A stretch of DNA of 64,000 nt, taken from Bacteroidales bacterium (lineage in GTDB: Bacteria; Bacteroidota; Bacteroidia; Bacteroidales; JAADJA01). The translations under genes were made by a program, and so were the position numbers. Numbering within the stretch: the first letter of the stretch is position 1; every line of letters begins with the position of its first letter. Location of the stretch: contig JAIOZL010000014.1 of assembly GCA_021740645.1 (NCBI GenBank), forward strand, positions 1-64,000, given 5' to 3'. Below are positions 26,013 through 34,231 of this stretch, in pieces. A model generated the notes under the pieces. That model ran no database searches and had not been told where the DNA came from. It saw only the letters and a program-made list of their open reading frames with translations.

Positions 26013-27701
26013 CTAATATCCCGCTGCCTGGCCATCCTTCCTCGATTCTGAGGCACCATAATAAACCTTGTTTTTCTCATCCCACATAATGGCCTGGTAT
26101 CCTCCATAACCCCCGAGATCGTATTTCACCTGATGTCCTTTTTGCATTAATTCGTTGATTACATTATAATCAAAACCTGATTCCAGATTTATCCAGCCCC
26201 CGTCTTTCATTTGGTATCCTGTGGGTTGCGACGACATTACATGCTGAATTCTAGGCGCATCGCCAGCCTCCTGAAGTCCCATTCCAAAGTCGATAATATT
26301 AACAGCTATCTGCACATGCCCTTGTGGCTGCATGCCTCCGCCCATAACCCCGAAACTGATCCATGGTTTCCCGTCTTTGGTAATAAAACCCGGTATTATG
26401 GTGTGGAATGGTCTTTTCCCCGGTTCATACACATTGAAATGTCCTTTCTCCAGACTGAATAACTCCCCTCTGTCCTGAAGTATAAATCCTAATCCGGTTG
26501 GCGTCATACCACTCCCCATTCCACGGTAATTGCTTTGAATAAGGGAAACCATATTACCTTCGCTATCGGCTACCGTCATATAAATGGTCTCACCTGCTCC
26601 AACATCGCCCGGGGGAAAAGATCTTGCTGAACGGTTTAGATCGATTAATTTATTTCTTTCCTGTGCATATTCTTTGGAGATCAATTTCTCTACAGGAAGC
26701 TTGTTGAAATCGGGATCGGCATAGAATTTCGCACGGTCTTCATAAGCAAGTTTTTTTGCTTCCGTAAACAAATGCAGGTATTCGGCACTTCCGAAGCCCA
26801 TGGATCTGATATCGTAAAGTTCGAGGATATTCAGAATTTGCAGGGCAGCAATTCCCTGACCGTTTGGTGGCAGCTCCCACACATCGTATCCCCTGTAATT
26901 TGTGGATACCGGTTCCACCCATTCCGATTGGTGAGAAGCAAGATCTTCGTAAGAAAGAAATCCCCCCTGCTCTTTCATATATTTATCGATGGTTTTAGCA
27001 ATGGAGCCTTTGTAAAATTCATCCCTTCCCTTTTTAGCAATAAGCTCCAAAGTATTAGCCAGATCAGGATTTTTAAATATCTCTCCTTTAGCAGGAATTT
27101 TTCCGCCGGGCATATAGGTTTCTTTAAATCCGGGATATTTCTGCAAAGAGTTAACACTGCGACCCATATAATACGCAATGAGCTCCGAAACGGGAAATCC
27201 CTCCCGTGCATAATTAATGGCCGGGGCAAGAATATCTTCCATCGGCATGCTTCCAAATTTACCGTGCATTTCGAACCATCCGTCAACACATCCGGGTACT
27301 GATACGGGAAGCGGTCCTAGAGCAGGGATGCTTTCATAACCATTTTCAAGAAAATACTCCAGAGTTAAAGACTTTGGAGAACGGCCGCTGGCATTCAGAC
27401 CCCATAATTTTTGGGCCTTGGCATCCCAGATAATCGCAAAAAGATCTCCACCCATGCCGTTTCCGGTTGGTTCCACGAGTCCGAGCATAGCATTTGCCCC
27501 AATAGCCGCATCGATGGCATTCCCGCCGGCTTTTAAAATGTCGAGAGCCACCTGGGTTGCGAGAGGTTGACTGGTAGCTGCCATGCCGTGTTGTGCGATT
27601 ACCTCAGAGCGGGTTGCAAAATTTTTTCCGGTTACACGGTCCTGGGCGTGAAGGGTGGATAGGCTTAGGAGGGTGATTAGGAGGGTTGTTAGTGGTTTCA
27701 T
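26013..27701 (-). CDS. ggt: Gamma-glutamyltransferase (Ntn-hydrolase)
   Basis: A 562-residue secreted gamma-glutamyltranspeptidase that cleaves glutathione and gamma-glutamyl compounds. The start at 27701 (MKPLTTLLITLLSLSTLHAQ) gives a normal signal peptide; the frame runs 45 codons further upstream, but only through tandem repeat DNA. Family motifs are 'GGNAIDAAIGANAML', 'EPTGNGMGGD' and, at the autocleavage site, 'GETIYMTVAD', where T372 should become the N-terminal nucleophile of the small subunit. The downstream oxyanion/substrate region 'GMGSGMTPTGLGFILQDR' is intact. It should act in the periplasm or outside the cell in glutathione/peptide nitrogen scavenging. It appears monocistronic. 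Confidence 0.93.
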   Translation of the reverse strand: MKPLTTLLITLLSLSTLHAQDRVTGKNFATRSEVIAQHGMAATSQPLATQVALDILKAGGNAIDAAIGANAMLGLVEPTGNGMGGDLFAIIWDAKAQKLWGLNASGRSPKSLTLEYFLENGYESIPALGPLPVSVPGCVDGWFEMHGKFGSMPMEDILAPAINYAREGFPVSELIAYYMGRSVNSLQKYPGFKETYMPGGKIPAKGEIFKNPDLANTLELIAKKGRDEFYKGSIAKTIDKYMKEQGGFLSYEDLASHQSEWVEPVSTNYRGYDVWELPPNGQGIAALQILNILELYDIRSMGFGSAEYLHLFTEAKKLAYEDRAKFYADPDFNKLPVEKLISKEYAQERNKLIDLNRSARSFPPGDVGAGETIYMTVADSEGNMVSLIQSNYRGMGSGMTPTGLGFILQDRGELFSLEKGHFNVYEPGKRPFHTIIPGFITKDGKPWISFGVMGGGMQPQGHVQIAVNIIDFGMGLQEAGDAPRIQHVMSSQPTGYQMKDGGWINLESGFDYNVINELMQKGHQVKYDLGGYGGYQAIMWDEKNKVYYGASESRKDGQAAGY

Positions 27702-27975
27702 GGTTTTGGGTTTTGGGTTTTGGGTTCCGGGTTCCGGGTTTCGGGTTCCGGGCGCTGCACTGAGCTTGCCGAAGTGTTTCGGGTTCCGGGCGCTGCACTG
27801 AGCTTGCCGAAGTGTTTCGGGTTTCGGGTGCTGCACTGTGCTTGCCGAAGTGTTTCGGGTTTCGGGCGCTGCACTGAGCTTGCCGAAGTGTTTCGGGTTT
27901 CGGGCGCTGCACTGAGCTTGCCGAAGTGTTTCGGGTTTCGGGTTTTGGGTTTGGGTTTCGGGTTTTGGGTTTCAG
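27702..27975. repeat. Five 38-bp tandem repeats flanked by GGGTTTY heptamers
   Basis: The unit core CGCTGCACTGAGCTTGCC begins at 27753, 27791, 27829, 27867 and 27905, an exact 38-bp period; each unit ends in GAAGTGTTTCGGGTTTCGGG or a close variant. Degenerate GGGTTTT/GGGTTTC/GGGTTCC heptamers flank the array on both sides, running right up to the ggt start codon. The CACTGAGCTT..CGAAGTG core is a dispersed near-palindrome that I know from many genomes. There are no variable spacers, so this is not CRISPR. Confidence 0.92.
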
Positions 27976-28122
27976 AATTCGCAAGATACTAAGAATTCCT
28001 TTTATAGTTAAATCAAAAATGTTTTGTCTGAATGGGGCATTAAAAAAATTTAAATATTCTTTTTCAGAAAAAGTATTATACTTTAATCCATAAATTCATC
28101 GTTATGACACAAAACAAACACC

Positions 28123-28578
28123 ATGAAAATTAAAGTGCTCAAGATTTTGATTCTGGCTTCAATGGTACTTATTGCAGGTCAATCGTGCGAGAAAGAAGAA
28201 AATGAAACAAAAATCAGCTCCTTTAATTCCGACGACAGTCATCGGACGGGAGAAAACTGCATGAATTGTCATAAAGCAGGGGGAGAAGGAGAAGGTATTT
28301 TCACTGTTGCCGGCACGGTATATGATGCTTCACAAACCTCAACTTTGCCAAATGTTACAGTAAAGATTTATACTGCTTCAAATGCTTCAGGAAGTTTGGT
28401 GGCAAGCATTCCGGCGGATAAATATGGAAATTTTTACACCACAGAAAGCGTGGATTTCGGGAATTCATTGTACACTGTGGTTGATGGCACCACCGGTCCA
28501 AAATACATGCTGTCGGCTATTTCCGGCGGCGCTTGCAATAGCTGTCACGGCAGCGGCAACAGAATATGGGCAAAATAA
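28123..28578 (+). CDS. Lipoprotein with two c-type haem motifs
   Basis: A 151-residue exported protein. An SPII signal ends at C22 ('LIAGQSCEKEE'). Two CxxCH sites bracket the mature protein: CMNCH near residue 48 and CNSCH close to the C-terminus. Between them lies a beta-sandwich resembling a carboxypeptidase-regulatory/CNA-B-like domain ('VAGTVYDASQTSTLPNVTVKIY'). This is probably an outer-membrane or periplasmic electron-transfer lipoprotein; the family is unknown to me. It is followed 81 bp later by a ThuA-family gene on the same strand. Confidence 0.8.
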   Translation: MKIKVLKILILASMVLIAGQSCEKEENETKISSFNSDDSHRTGENCMNCHKAGGEGEGIFTVAGTVYDASQTSTLPNVTVKIYTASNASGSLVASIPADKYGNFYTTESVDFGNSLYTVVDGTTGPKYMLSAISGGACNSCHGSGNRIWAK

Positions 28579-28659
28579 GATCAAAAAGCCACTTTTATGC
28601 TGGTGATTTGGAAGAAAGTTTTAAATTTGAGCTTAGCTTGTAAAATTTAAAAACTTAAA

Positions 28660-29448
28660 ATGAATAAAAAACTTTCTTTCATCAGCGCAGCCCTTTTTCT
28701 TTTTGTCTTTTTATTTCTCCCCTTCAGCATTGAGGCTCAGGTTAATAAATCAGAGCTCAATGGAAAAAAAGTCCTGTTTGTACACGGCGGCTGGAAGGGT
28801 CATGAACCCGAACTGTGTCGCGATATTTTTGTTCCCTGGATGCGGTTAGAAGGTGCAGAAGTAATTGTCTATGATAATCTTGATTGCTATACCGACGAGG
28901 AATTGATGAGCAGTCTGGATTTAATTGTTCAGATCTGGACCATGGGACAAATCAGCAAAGAGCAGGAAGCGGGACTATTAAAGGCGGTAAAACGCGGCGT
29001 TGGAATAGCAGGCTGGCATGGCGGACTGGGCGATTCCTTCCGAAATAATACCGAATACCAGTTTATGGTAGGCGGACAATGGGTGGCGCATCCCGGTGGA
29101 GTGATTGATTACGACGTAAAGATTAGCGATAAAAAAGATGGTGTAACCAAAGGATTAAAAGACTTCCACATGAAATCGGAGCAGTATTATATGCATGTAG
29201 ATCCGAATGTAAAAGTACTGGCCACCACCACCTTTAATGGCGATCATGCCCCATGGATAGACGGAGCTGTTATGCCCATAGCCTGGAAAAAATACTATGG
29301 CGAAGGGCGGGTTTTCTACACCTCACTCGGACATGTAGCCTCCGATTTTGAGGTGCCCGAAGCTTTGGAGATAATGAAGAGAGGAATTTTCTGGGCCGGA
29401 ATAAGTCTGGGAGGAGAAAAAGAGAAATGGCTGAAGCCGGTTTATTGA
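28660..29448 (+). CDS. Secreted ThuA-like domain protein
   Basis: A 262-residue protein with a signal peptide (to 'SIEAQ') and a ThuA/trehalose-utilisation class-I-glutamine-amidotransferase-like fold: 'KKVLFVHGGWKGHEPE', 'GVGIAGWHGGLGDSF' and 'GEGRVFYTSLGHV'. ThuA-like proteins take part in disaccharide or keto-sugar metabolism, and secreted forms are common in Bacteroidota polysaccharide gene sets. The catalytic Cys of amidotransferases is not present, as is normal for ThuA. Its role here is not shown by the neighbours. Confidence 0.85.
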   Translation: MNKKLSFISAALFLFVFLFLPFSIEAQVNKSELNGKKVLFVHGGWKGHEPELCRDIFVPWMRLEGAEVIVYDNLDCYTDEELMSSLDLIVQIWTMGQISKEQEAGLLKAVKRGVGIAGWHGGLGDSFRNNTEYQFMVGGQWVAHPGGVIDYDVKISDKKDGVTKGLKDFHMKSEQYYMHVDPNVKVLATTTFNGDHAPWIDGAVMPIAWKKYYGEGRVFYTSLGHVASDFEVPEALEIMKRGIFWAGISLGGEKEKWLKPVY

Positions 29449-29529
29449 TATTTTCACATCTCTGTTTTTACAGGTTTTTTCCATTATGAAAAAACCATTT
29501 TTCCCATTATCTTTGCGTCGAATTTATTC

Positions 29530-29579
29530 AGCCCCATAGTTCAAGGGATACCTGCCTGCCGGTAGGCGGGGAATAGCAG
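29530..29579 (+). pseudogene. 5' fragment of tRNA-Arg(CCU) with a 20-bp palindromic insert
   Basis: The first 21 nt (AGCCCCATAGTTCAAGGGAT plus A) and the following GAATAGCAG are identical to the intact tRNA-Arg gene at 29961. Between them lies the insert CCTGCCTGCCGGTAGGCGGG (29551-29570) in the D arm. The match stops at 29579, nine bases before the start codon of the GIY-YIG gene. Everything 3' of the D arm is missing, so no functional tRNA can be made. Confidence 0.85.
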
Positions 29580-29588
29580 ATTTTTGAA

Positions 29589-29861
29589 ATGGAAATTACA
29601 GAATATATTGTTTATGCTATTCAAAGTGAGGTAGATGGAAGAATATATGTTGGATTTACTGAAAATGTTGAAAGAAGATTAAAATGGCATAATCAAGGAA
29701 AAACGAAATCAACAAAAGGGTTTCGCCCTTGGAAATTACTTTATACGGAAATTGCGACAGATCGTACCGCAGCTCGAAAAAGAGAGGTATATTTGAAAGG
29801 CGGTTCCGGTAAAGAATTTTTAAAAAATATTCGCGATAAATCTGATGAAGATAATTTGTGA
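29589..29861 (+). CDS. Small GIY-YIG nuclease-domain protein
   Basis: A 90-residue single-domain GIY-YIG protein: 'YIVYAIQS' and 'RIYVGFT' form the GIY-YIG strands, R29/R30 in 'VERRLKWHN' is the catalytic Arg region, and 'AARKREVYLKGGSGKEFL' carries the conserved metal-binding Glu. This is the short UvrC-like (UPF0213-type) family very common in Bacteroidota. It lies precisely between two 5' fragments of tRNA-Arg, and the intact tRNA follows 99 bp after its stop codon, which suggests that it is a mobile nuclease gene associated with tRNA genes. Its biological substrate is unproven. Confidence 0.9.
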   Translation: MEITEYIVYAIQSEVDGRIYVGFTENVERRLKWHNQGKTKSTKGFRPWKLLYTEIATDRTAARKREVYLKGGSGKEFLKNIRDKSDEDNL

Positions 29862-29873
29862 AAAATAGATAAC

Positions 29874-29940
29874 AGCCCCATAGTTCAAGGGATACCCGCC
29901 TGCCGGCAGGCAGGGAATAGCAGTTTCCTAAACTGTAGAT
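29874..29940 (+). pseudogene. Second 5' tRNA-Arg fragment with a 20-bp palindromic insert
   Basis: This matches the intact tRNA from its first base to the variable loop (ending ACTGTAGAT), interrupted at the same D-arm position by CCCGCCTGCCGGCAGGCAGG (29895-29914). The T arm and 3' acceptor strand are replaced by an unrelated T-rich sequence. The intact gene starts 20 bp further on. Acceptor pairing is impossible, so it is a remnant. Confidence 0.88.
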
Positions 29941-29960
29941 GAAGAGTTTTTTTATATAAT

Positions 29961-30032
29961 AGCCCCATAGTTCAAGGGATAGAATAGCAGTTTCCTAAAC
30001 TGTAGATACAGGTTCGAGTCCTGTTGGGGCTA
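29961..30032 (+). tRNA. tRNA-Arg (anticodon CCU)
   Basis: A full cloverleaf folds. The acceptor AGCCCCA (29961-29967) pairs with TGGGGCT (30025-30031), with discriminator A at 30032 and no encoded CCA. The anticodon stem GCAGT/ACTGT encloses the loop TTCCTAA, anticodon CCT at 29994-29996. The T stem ACAGG/CCTGT encloses TTCGAGT. The D stem is weak (GTTC/GAAT), and this is the point where the two upstream fragments carry inserts. It reads AGG codons. Confidence 0.93.
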
Positions 30033-30157
30033 CTAATATAATATAATTCGCCTTTTGTAATTGGCAATTACAACTACACAGTTTTTCGTAACTGGGAATG
30101 CACAAAAAATGGCAACAAGAGTGCACACTTTTTATATGTTTAAAATTACAAAAAAAA

Positions 30158-30907
30158 TCATTTTTCAAAAATTGTTTCTCGGTTTTCCATTCTATAACTA
30201 TTTCCACTTAGGTTTACGACTTCACATCTAAACAGTAATCGATCTAAAAGAGCCGATGCTAAAACCTCATCATCCAGCATCTGCGCCCATTGTTTTGGGG
30301 CTTTGTTGGTGGTTATAACAAAAGATGTTTTTTCAAAAAGTTGATTTATAAAGTTAAACAGACTAACGGCCACTTCTTTTTGAATCGGGAACATCATTAT
30401 GTCGTCTATTACAATAAGTTGAGCTTTGCAAAGGCGTTTATAATCAGCATTTGCCGATCTGGTAATGTCTTTCATTTTCAAGATGTTTACTATGTCCTCC
30501 ATTGTTCTGAAGTAGGCTCTGTATCCATATTTCACGGCATCATTACAGAGACCGGCAGCGATAAAAGTTTTCCCGGTTCCTGATGGCCCCATAAGTACCA
30601 GATTAAAGAGCTGTTCAATCCAGTTTAACTCTCTTAGTTGAAGCAGCATGGTTTTTGACAGCCCGTTATTAACTGCATAATCATACTGATCCAAATCATG
30701 AACCAGAGGCAATCTGGCGGCCTTTGATCTTCGTTGCAGGTCTTTGGCTTCCCGGTGACGTGCCTCAATGGCAAAAAGTTTAATGGTATAATCCACATAA
30801 CTCATTTCTTCTCTCTGTGCCTGGTTCATTACCGGATCAAGCTCAGAAAGTAGTCCGCTAAGCCTGAACCTTCGGCAATAATCGATAATTTGTTGTTGTT
30901 TTTCCAT
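30158..30907 (-). CDS. istB: IS21 helper ATPase IstB
   Basis: A 249-residue AAA+ ATPase that activates the IstA transposase and directs target choice. The Walker A motif is 'GPSGTGKTFIAAGL' and Walker B is 'LIVIDDIMMFP'. The N-terminal ~80 residues form the helical IstB domain ('YCRRFRLSGLLSELDPVMNQ'). Its start codon is one base after the istA stop codon, the usual coupled arrangement. The length is normal for the family, with no frameshift. Confidence 0.95.
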   Translation of the reverse strand: MEKQQQIIDYCRRFRLSGLLSELDPVMNQAQREEMSYVDYTIKLFAIEARHREAKDLQRRSKAARLPLVHDLDQYDYAVNNGLSKTMLLQLRELNWIEQLFNLVLMGPSGTGKTFIAAGLCNDAVKYGYRAYFRTMEDIVNILKMKDITRSANADYKRLCKAQLIVIDDIMMFPIQKEVAVSLFNFINQLFEKTSFVITTNKAPKQWAQMLDDEVLASALLDRLLFRCEVVNLSGNSYRMENRETIFEK

Positions 30908-30908
30908 A

Positions 30909-32462
30909 TCAATTTTTCATTATTTTCTCGTAATTAATAATATTGCTTGTATTGGGGATTACCTCCGACACTCTTTTGTTTAAGCTTAAAGCTATATGTT
31001 TTACCGGCGAACTATTCTGATTTTTTTGTTTCCTTTCCCGGATATATTTATCCATTACGGCTTCAAAATCAGTGGCGCTAACGATATTGTTTTCAATACA
31101 ATAATTAAGAGTGTTTAACACACTATCAGGATCGGCTTTTGCTACCGATTTTTTGATGCTCATCAATTGATCACGTGCATACCGCTTTTTGTTCTTTCTT
31201 ACTTTCTCCAGATAGGTCAGTGCTGTGTCATAGTCAGGGAAGGTCATAGCTACTTCAAAGAGCAGATTATCGATGGTCTTAGATTTATCTCTTCTGTGAT
31301 CTGTATTGACAATGACCCGACCCCTATCCTTAGATATTTCATGCTTACAGAGTTGATTACCTATCAGATCTAATATTCTAAGCTGATCCTTTTCAACCAC
31401 AAGAGTAACCTTGGTTCCTCGTCCTTGATACGTGCCTTCAGGTAATGAATACAGATTGCTTTTGTAATATATGGCATTGTCCTGCCTTACCGGATAGAAA
31501 GAACCAGGATCACTAAATGAATACGCTTTAAATTCAAGTAAATGCTTCTTTTCTATTTCCCATTGATCTTTTGGCTTTTTCTTGGTAATCGCATGAGGCA
31601 TCCCATTGGCCGTTCGTGAAAGCCAACTCAAAACTTCTCTGTTAAGGGTGGGGATATCTACAAAAGGACGATTGTATAAGAAGTTCTGTTTTACATATTT
31701 GACAACATTTTCTACTTTTCCTTTGCTCTGCGGATCCGCCTTACGACAAAAATATAGTTTAAAAGGCATAGATTTACAGTAGGACTTGAACTGCTGGGCA
31801 AGAATGAGATCTCCTTTATTTTCATTTGATAAAAACACGCTATCCTGATCATAAACAAGTTCTTCAGGAACTCCTTCAAAATATTCAAAGGCCTTCTGAT
31901 GAGCCTCAATGGCAATAGCAGAAGTGAAAGGAACAGAAGAAAAATAAATATACTTATGACGAGAACGTGATAAAACCATGGAGAAAAAGTAAACCTTAAC
32001 TCGTTTTCCTGTCCCATCACGCAGATTGTATTCCCCAAAATCAACCTGCGCTTGCTTTCCAAAAGCTAATTCTTCAACGATACAAAAATCACGTTGCTTA
32101 CCCGTCTTAGGAATATTGTGCAGTTGACGTATCCGCATGACAAAATTGTAAACGGTCTTGGGAGATACTTCAGGGAAAGAATCGTAATGTTCCTTGAGCC
32201 AATCATGCATCTGAGCCGCTGAAGTATCCGGATAAGTCTCAAGTTTTATTTTTACAAAACCCTCAAAAGGATCTAAATCCCGAGTACGAGCTTTAATAAT
32301 CTCTTGATAATCAAGGAACTCTTCCTCGCTCATCGTAAGATATTTGGATACAGTACGCCAATTTAGTCCTAAAAAGGAAGCTATCCTGGCAACTTTCCAT
32401 CCATCTCTGGACATTTGGTGGATCTGATGGTACATCATCAACTTGTTTAATAAATCATTCAT
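30909..32462 (-). CDS. istA: IS21 transposase IstA
   Basis: A 517-residue transposase. The N-terminal helix-turn-helix ('MSRDGWKVARIASFLGLNWR') is followed by a DDE integrase core: the first Asp in 'QVDFGEY', the second in 'VYDQDSVFL' and Glu in 'SKGKVENVVKYVKQ'. A C-terminal beta-barrel region ('YSLPEGTYQGRGTKVTLVVE') completes the protein. It is full length, so together with istB the element looks competent. Confidence 0.95.
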   Translation of the reverse strand: MNDLLNKLMMYHQIHQMSRDGWKVARIASFLGLNWRTVSKYLTMSEEEFLDYQEIIKARTRDLDPFEGFVKIKLETYPDTSAAQMHDWLKEHYDSFPEVSPKTVYNFVMRIRQLHNIPKTGKQRDFCIVEELAFGKQAQVDFGEYNLRDGTGKRVKVYFFSMVLSRSRHKYIYFSSVPFTSAIAIEAHQKAFEYFEGVPEELVYDQDSVFLSNENKGDLILAQQFKSYCKSMPFKLYFCRKADPQSKGKVENVVKYVKQNFLYNRPFVDIPTLNREVLSWLSRTANGMPHAITKKKPKDQWEIEKKHLLEFKAYSFSDPGSFYPVRQDNAIYYKSNLYSLPEGTYQGRGTKVTLVVEKDQLRILDLIGNQLCKHEISKDRGRVIVNTDHRRDKSKTIDNLLFEVAMTFPDYDTALTYLEKVRKNKKRYARDQLMSIKKSVAKADPDSVLNTLNYCIENNIVSATDFEAVMDKYIRERKQKNQNSSPVKHIALSLNKRVSEVIPNTSNIINYEKIMKN

Positions 32463-33008
32463 TAATTCCGGGGTTTTAAGTTCCCGGTAAAGTTGAAATT
32501 TTTTCCTGCGGATTTAAATCCGCAGGAAAAAACTGTGTACCCTTGTTGCCAAAAAGTGTGTATTCCTGATTACGAAAAAGTGTGTATTGTTATTTACCGA
32601 TTAGACCTTTAGAATCAAGTATTCTGGGCGTTTTCTTTTTTATGGGTGAAACAATGGTGAAACAAATTCAATTTTCCTACTTGGGGATATAGTTGGCTAA
32701 AAGTTAACTTCCTTCTATTTCACTTTATTTCCTAATCAACTGATTATAAGCGTTTTAATGCGGCGTAACCTTTGGTTGATAGCAATACATTACTCATATT
32801 GAGATAGTGTCTGTATGAGCCTCTAAATGGTCTTAAATCAAAGGTTGTGGGCTTGCGCCTTGTAAGTGTCTGTATATCTGTTGCGTATGGCGTTTTGTAA
32901 TAACTGTCTGTCTATTCAATTCACAATCAGTTATAAATTCAATGGATTATAATTTGAAGAATCATATTTCTCAATAATTCAATTGCATGCAAGAACACAA
33001 TTGCATGA

Positions 33009-33140
33009 CTCTAATAATAGCAAAAATGTTAAGTATCTATAGGTCTATATATTACGGCGTTATATAAGCCTGTTTAAGCCCATCTAACTCACTAGCAAGG
33101 AGTTACTGCCACTCAAATAGAGTTATGCCCTTAAACAGCC
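33009..33140 (+). repeat. Diverged 132-bp direct repeat, copy A, in a 657-bp gap
   Basis: This aligns without gaps to 36203-36334 with 24 differences by my count (about 82% identity), starting CTCTAATAATAG and ending CTTAAACNGCC. A third, weaker relative begins near 32779 (TAGCAATACATTAC is identical to copy B). The whole gap 32587-33243 between the IS and the SPFH gene holds no frame I can support as a gene. The two main copies bracket the SPFH/NfeD and GIY-YIG gene pairs. Confidence 0.75.
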
Positions 33141-33243
33141 TGTTTCGACTTGTGAGATGTGTAACATATTGTTATACAGGTTATTAGAGTAATTCTAAAG
33201 TCATATTAGCCGTTTTCTCAAGTACAAGCTCTGTTATGCAACG

Positions 33244-34224
33244 CTATTTTTGATTCAGCATTTCTTTTATTCCTCCTAATGAACTTAGAACACCTGTCGC
33301 TTCAAATGGCATATAAATAGTTTTGTTATCTTTTCCTGAAACCATTTCTTGTAAAGTTTCAATATATTTTGTAGCAATAATATAGTTAATTGGGTCTCCA
33401 TTTTTTGTGTTAATTGCACTGGTTATTAGTTTTATTGCTTCTGCTTCTGCTTCTGCAGTTTTTATTCTTGCTTGTGCTTGTCCTTCTGCTTTCAGTATGT
33501 CCGATTGTTTTTCTCCTTCTGCTTTTGTAATTTCACTTTCTTTAATACCTTCTGCTTCTAAAATTTTTGCTCTTTTTTGTCCTTCTGCTTCTAAAACAGA
33601 TGCTCTTCTATCCCTTTCTGCTCTCATTTGCTTTTCCATTGCTTGCATAATGTCTGCTGGTGGAGCGATATCCTGAAGTTCAACTCTGTTAACTTTAACT
33701 CCCCATTTATTTGTCGCATCATCAAGTATTGTGCGAAGTTTTGTGTTAATGGTATCTCTAGAACTTAATGATTCATCTAATTCAAGTTCGCCGATTACAT
33801 TTCTTAGTGTTGTTTGAGTAAGTTTCTCAATTGCATCAGGCAAATTTTCAATTTCATATGTTGCTCTTACAGGATCCATTATTTGAAAGTAAAGCAATGC
33901 GTTTATCTGAATATTAACGTTATCTTTTGTAATAACATTTTGCTTTGGAAAATCGTAAACTGTCTCTCGTAAATCAATTTTAGATCTCTGCTTAAACCGA
34001 ATGTGTTTTTGTTCATCCATTCCTTCTACAATATATCGCCAAGTAATATCTCTGGGTTTGTCTATAATTGGCCAAATAATATTAATTCCAGAGTTTAATG
34101 TCCGACTATATTTTCCAAGTCTTTCAATAATAACAACATCAGACTGTTGTACAATCTTAAATCCTGCAACTGCAAAGATTAAAATAAATAGAGCAATTAC
34201 TCCAGCAATAATAATTAGTCCCAT
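33244..34224 (-). CDS. SPFH/band-7 (stomatin-like, QmcA/HflK-type) membrane protein
   Basis: A 326-residue protein with an N-terminal membrane helix (~3-24) and an SPFH domain ('IVQQSDVVIIERLGKYSRTLNSG', 'YFQIMDPVRATYEIENLPDAIE'), followed by a coiled coil with repeated 'AEG' units ('ILEAEGIKESEITKAEGEKQ', ~210-265). Stomatin-like SPFH proteins oligomerise in the membrane and modulate proteases or lipid domains. The NfeD-like gene lies 7 bp upstream in the same direction; SPFH/NfeD pairing is a well-known conserved operon. The stop codon is followed at once by TTGCATAAC, a core-site-like sequence. Confidence 0.93.
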   Translation of the reverse strand: MGLIIIAGVIALFILIFAVAGFKIVQQSDVVIIERLGKYSRTLNSGINIIWPIIDKPRDITWRYIVEGMDEQKHIRFKQRSKIDLRETVYDFPKQNVITKDNVNIQINALLYFQIMDPVRATYEIENLPDAIEKLTQTTLRNVIGELELDESLSSRDTINTKLRTILDDATNKWGVKVNRVELQDIAPPADIMQAMEKQMRAERDRRASVLEAEGQKRAKILEAEGIKESEITKAEGEKQSDILKAEGQAQARIKTAEAEAEAIKLITSAINTKNGDPINYIIATKYIETLQEMVSGKDNKTIYMPFEATGVLSSLGGIKEMLNQK

Positions 34225-34231
34225 AATTAAT

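Larger units (their letters stand above)
30075..32586 (-). mobile_element. IS21-family insertion sequence (istA-istB)
   Basis: About 2.5 kb. The left end (30075 onward, TACACAGTTTTTCGTAACTG) and the right end (reverse complement from 32586, TACACACTTTTTCGTAATCA) are imperfect inverted repeats, and each carries a second inner repeat (GGCAACAAGAGTGCACAC against GGCAACAAGGGTACACAG). Inside are istA and istB, both intact, so the copy may be active. It begins 43 bp after the tRNA-Arg gene. I cannot fix the exact target duplication, so the ends are uncertain by ~10 bp. Confidence 0.88.

Noticed and set aside
26772-27302. 176-codon plus-strand frame
   Set aside because: It is antisense to the well-supported ggt gene, with no family resemblance.
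27735-27942. Possible CRISPR array
   Set aside because: The 38-bp units are directly adjacent with no unique spacers, and no cas gene is near.
27604-27992. Reading frames on both strands through the 38-bp array
   Set aside because: Their sequences are repeated translations of the array (for example ALSLPKCF units) and overlap the signal peptide of ggt.
30061-32600. Exact target-site duplication of the IS21 element
   Set aside because: The flanking bases AACAA and TTGTT continue the inverted-repeat relation rather than forming a direct duplication, so no duplication can be claimed.
32587-33243. tRNA-integrated genomic island with its own integrase
   Set aside because: The tRNA-adjacent region looks accessory, but no tyrosine integrase and no repeated tRNA 3' end (attR) can be found in the window.
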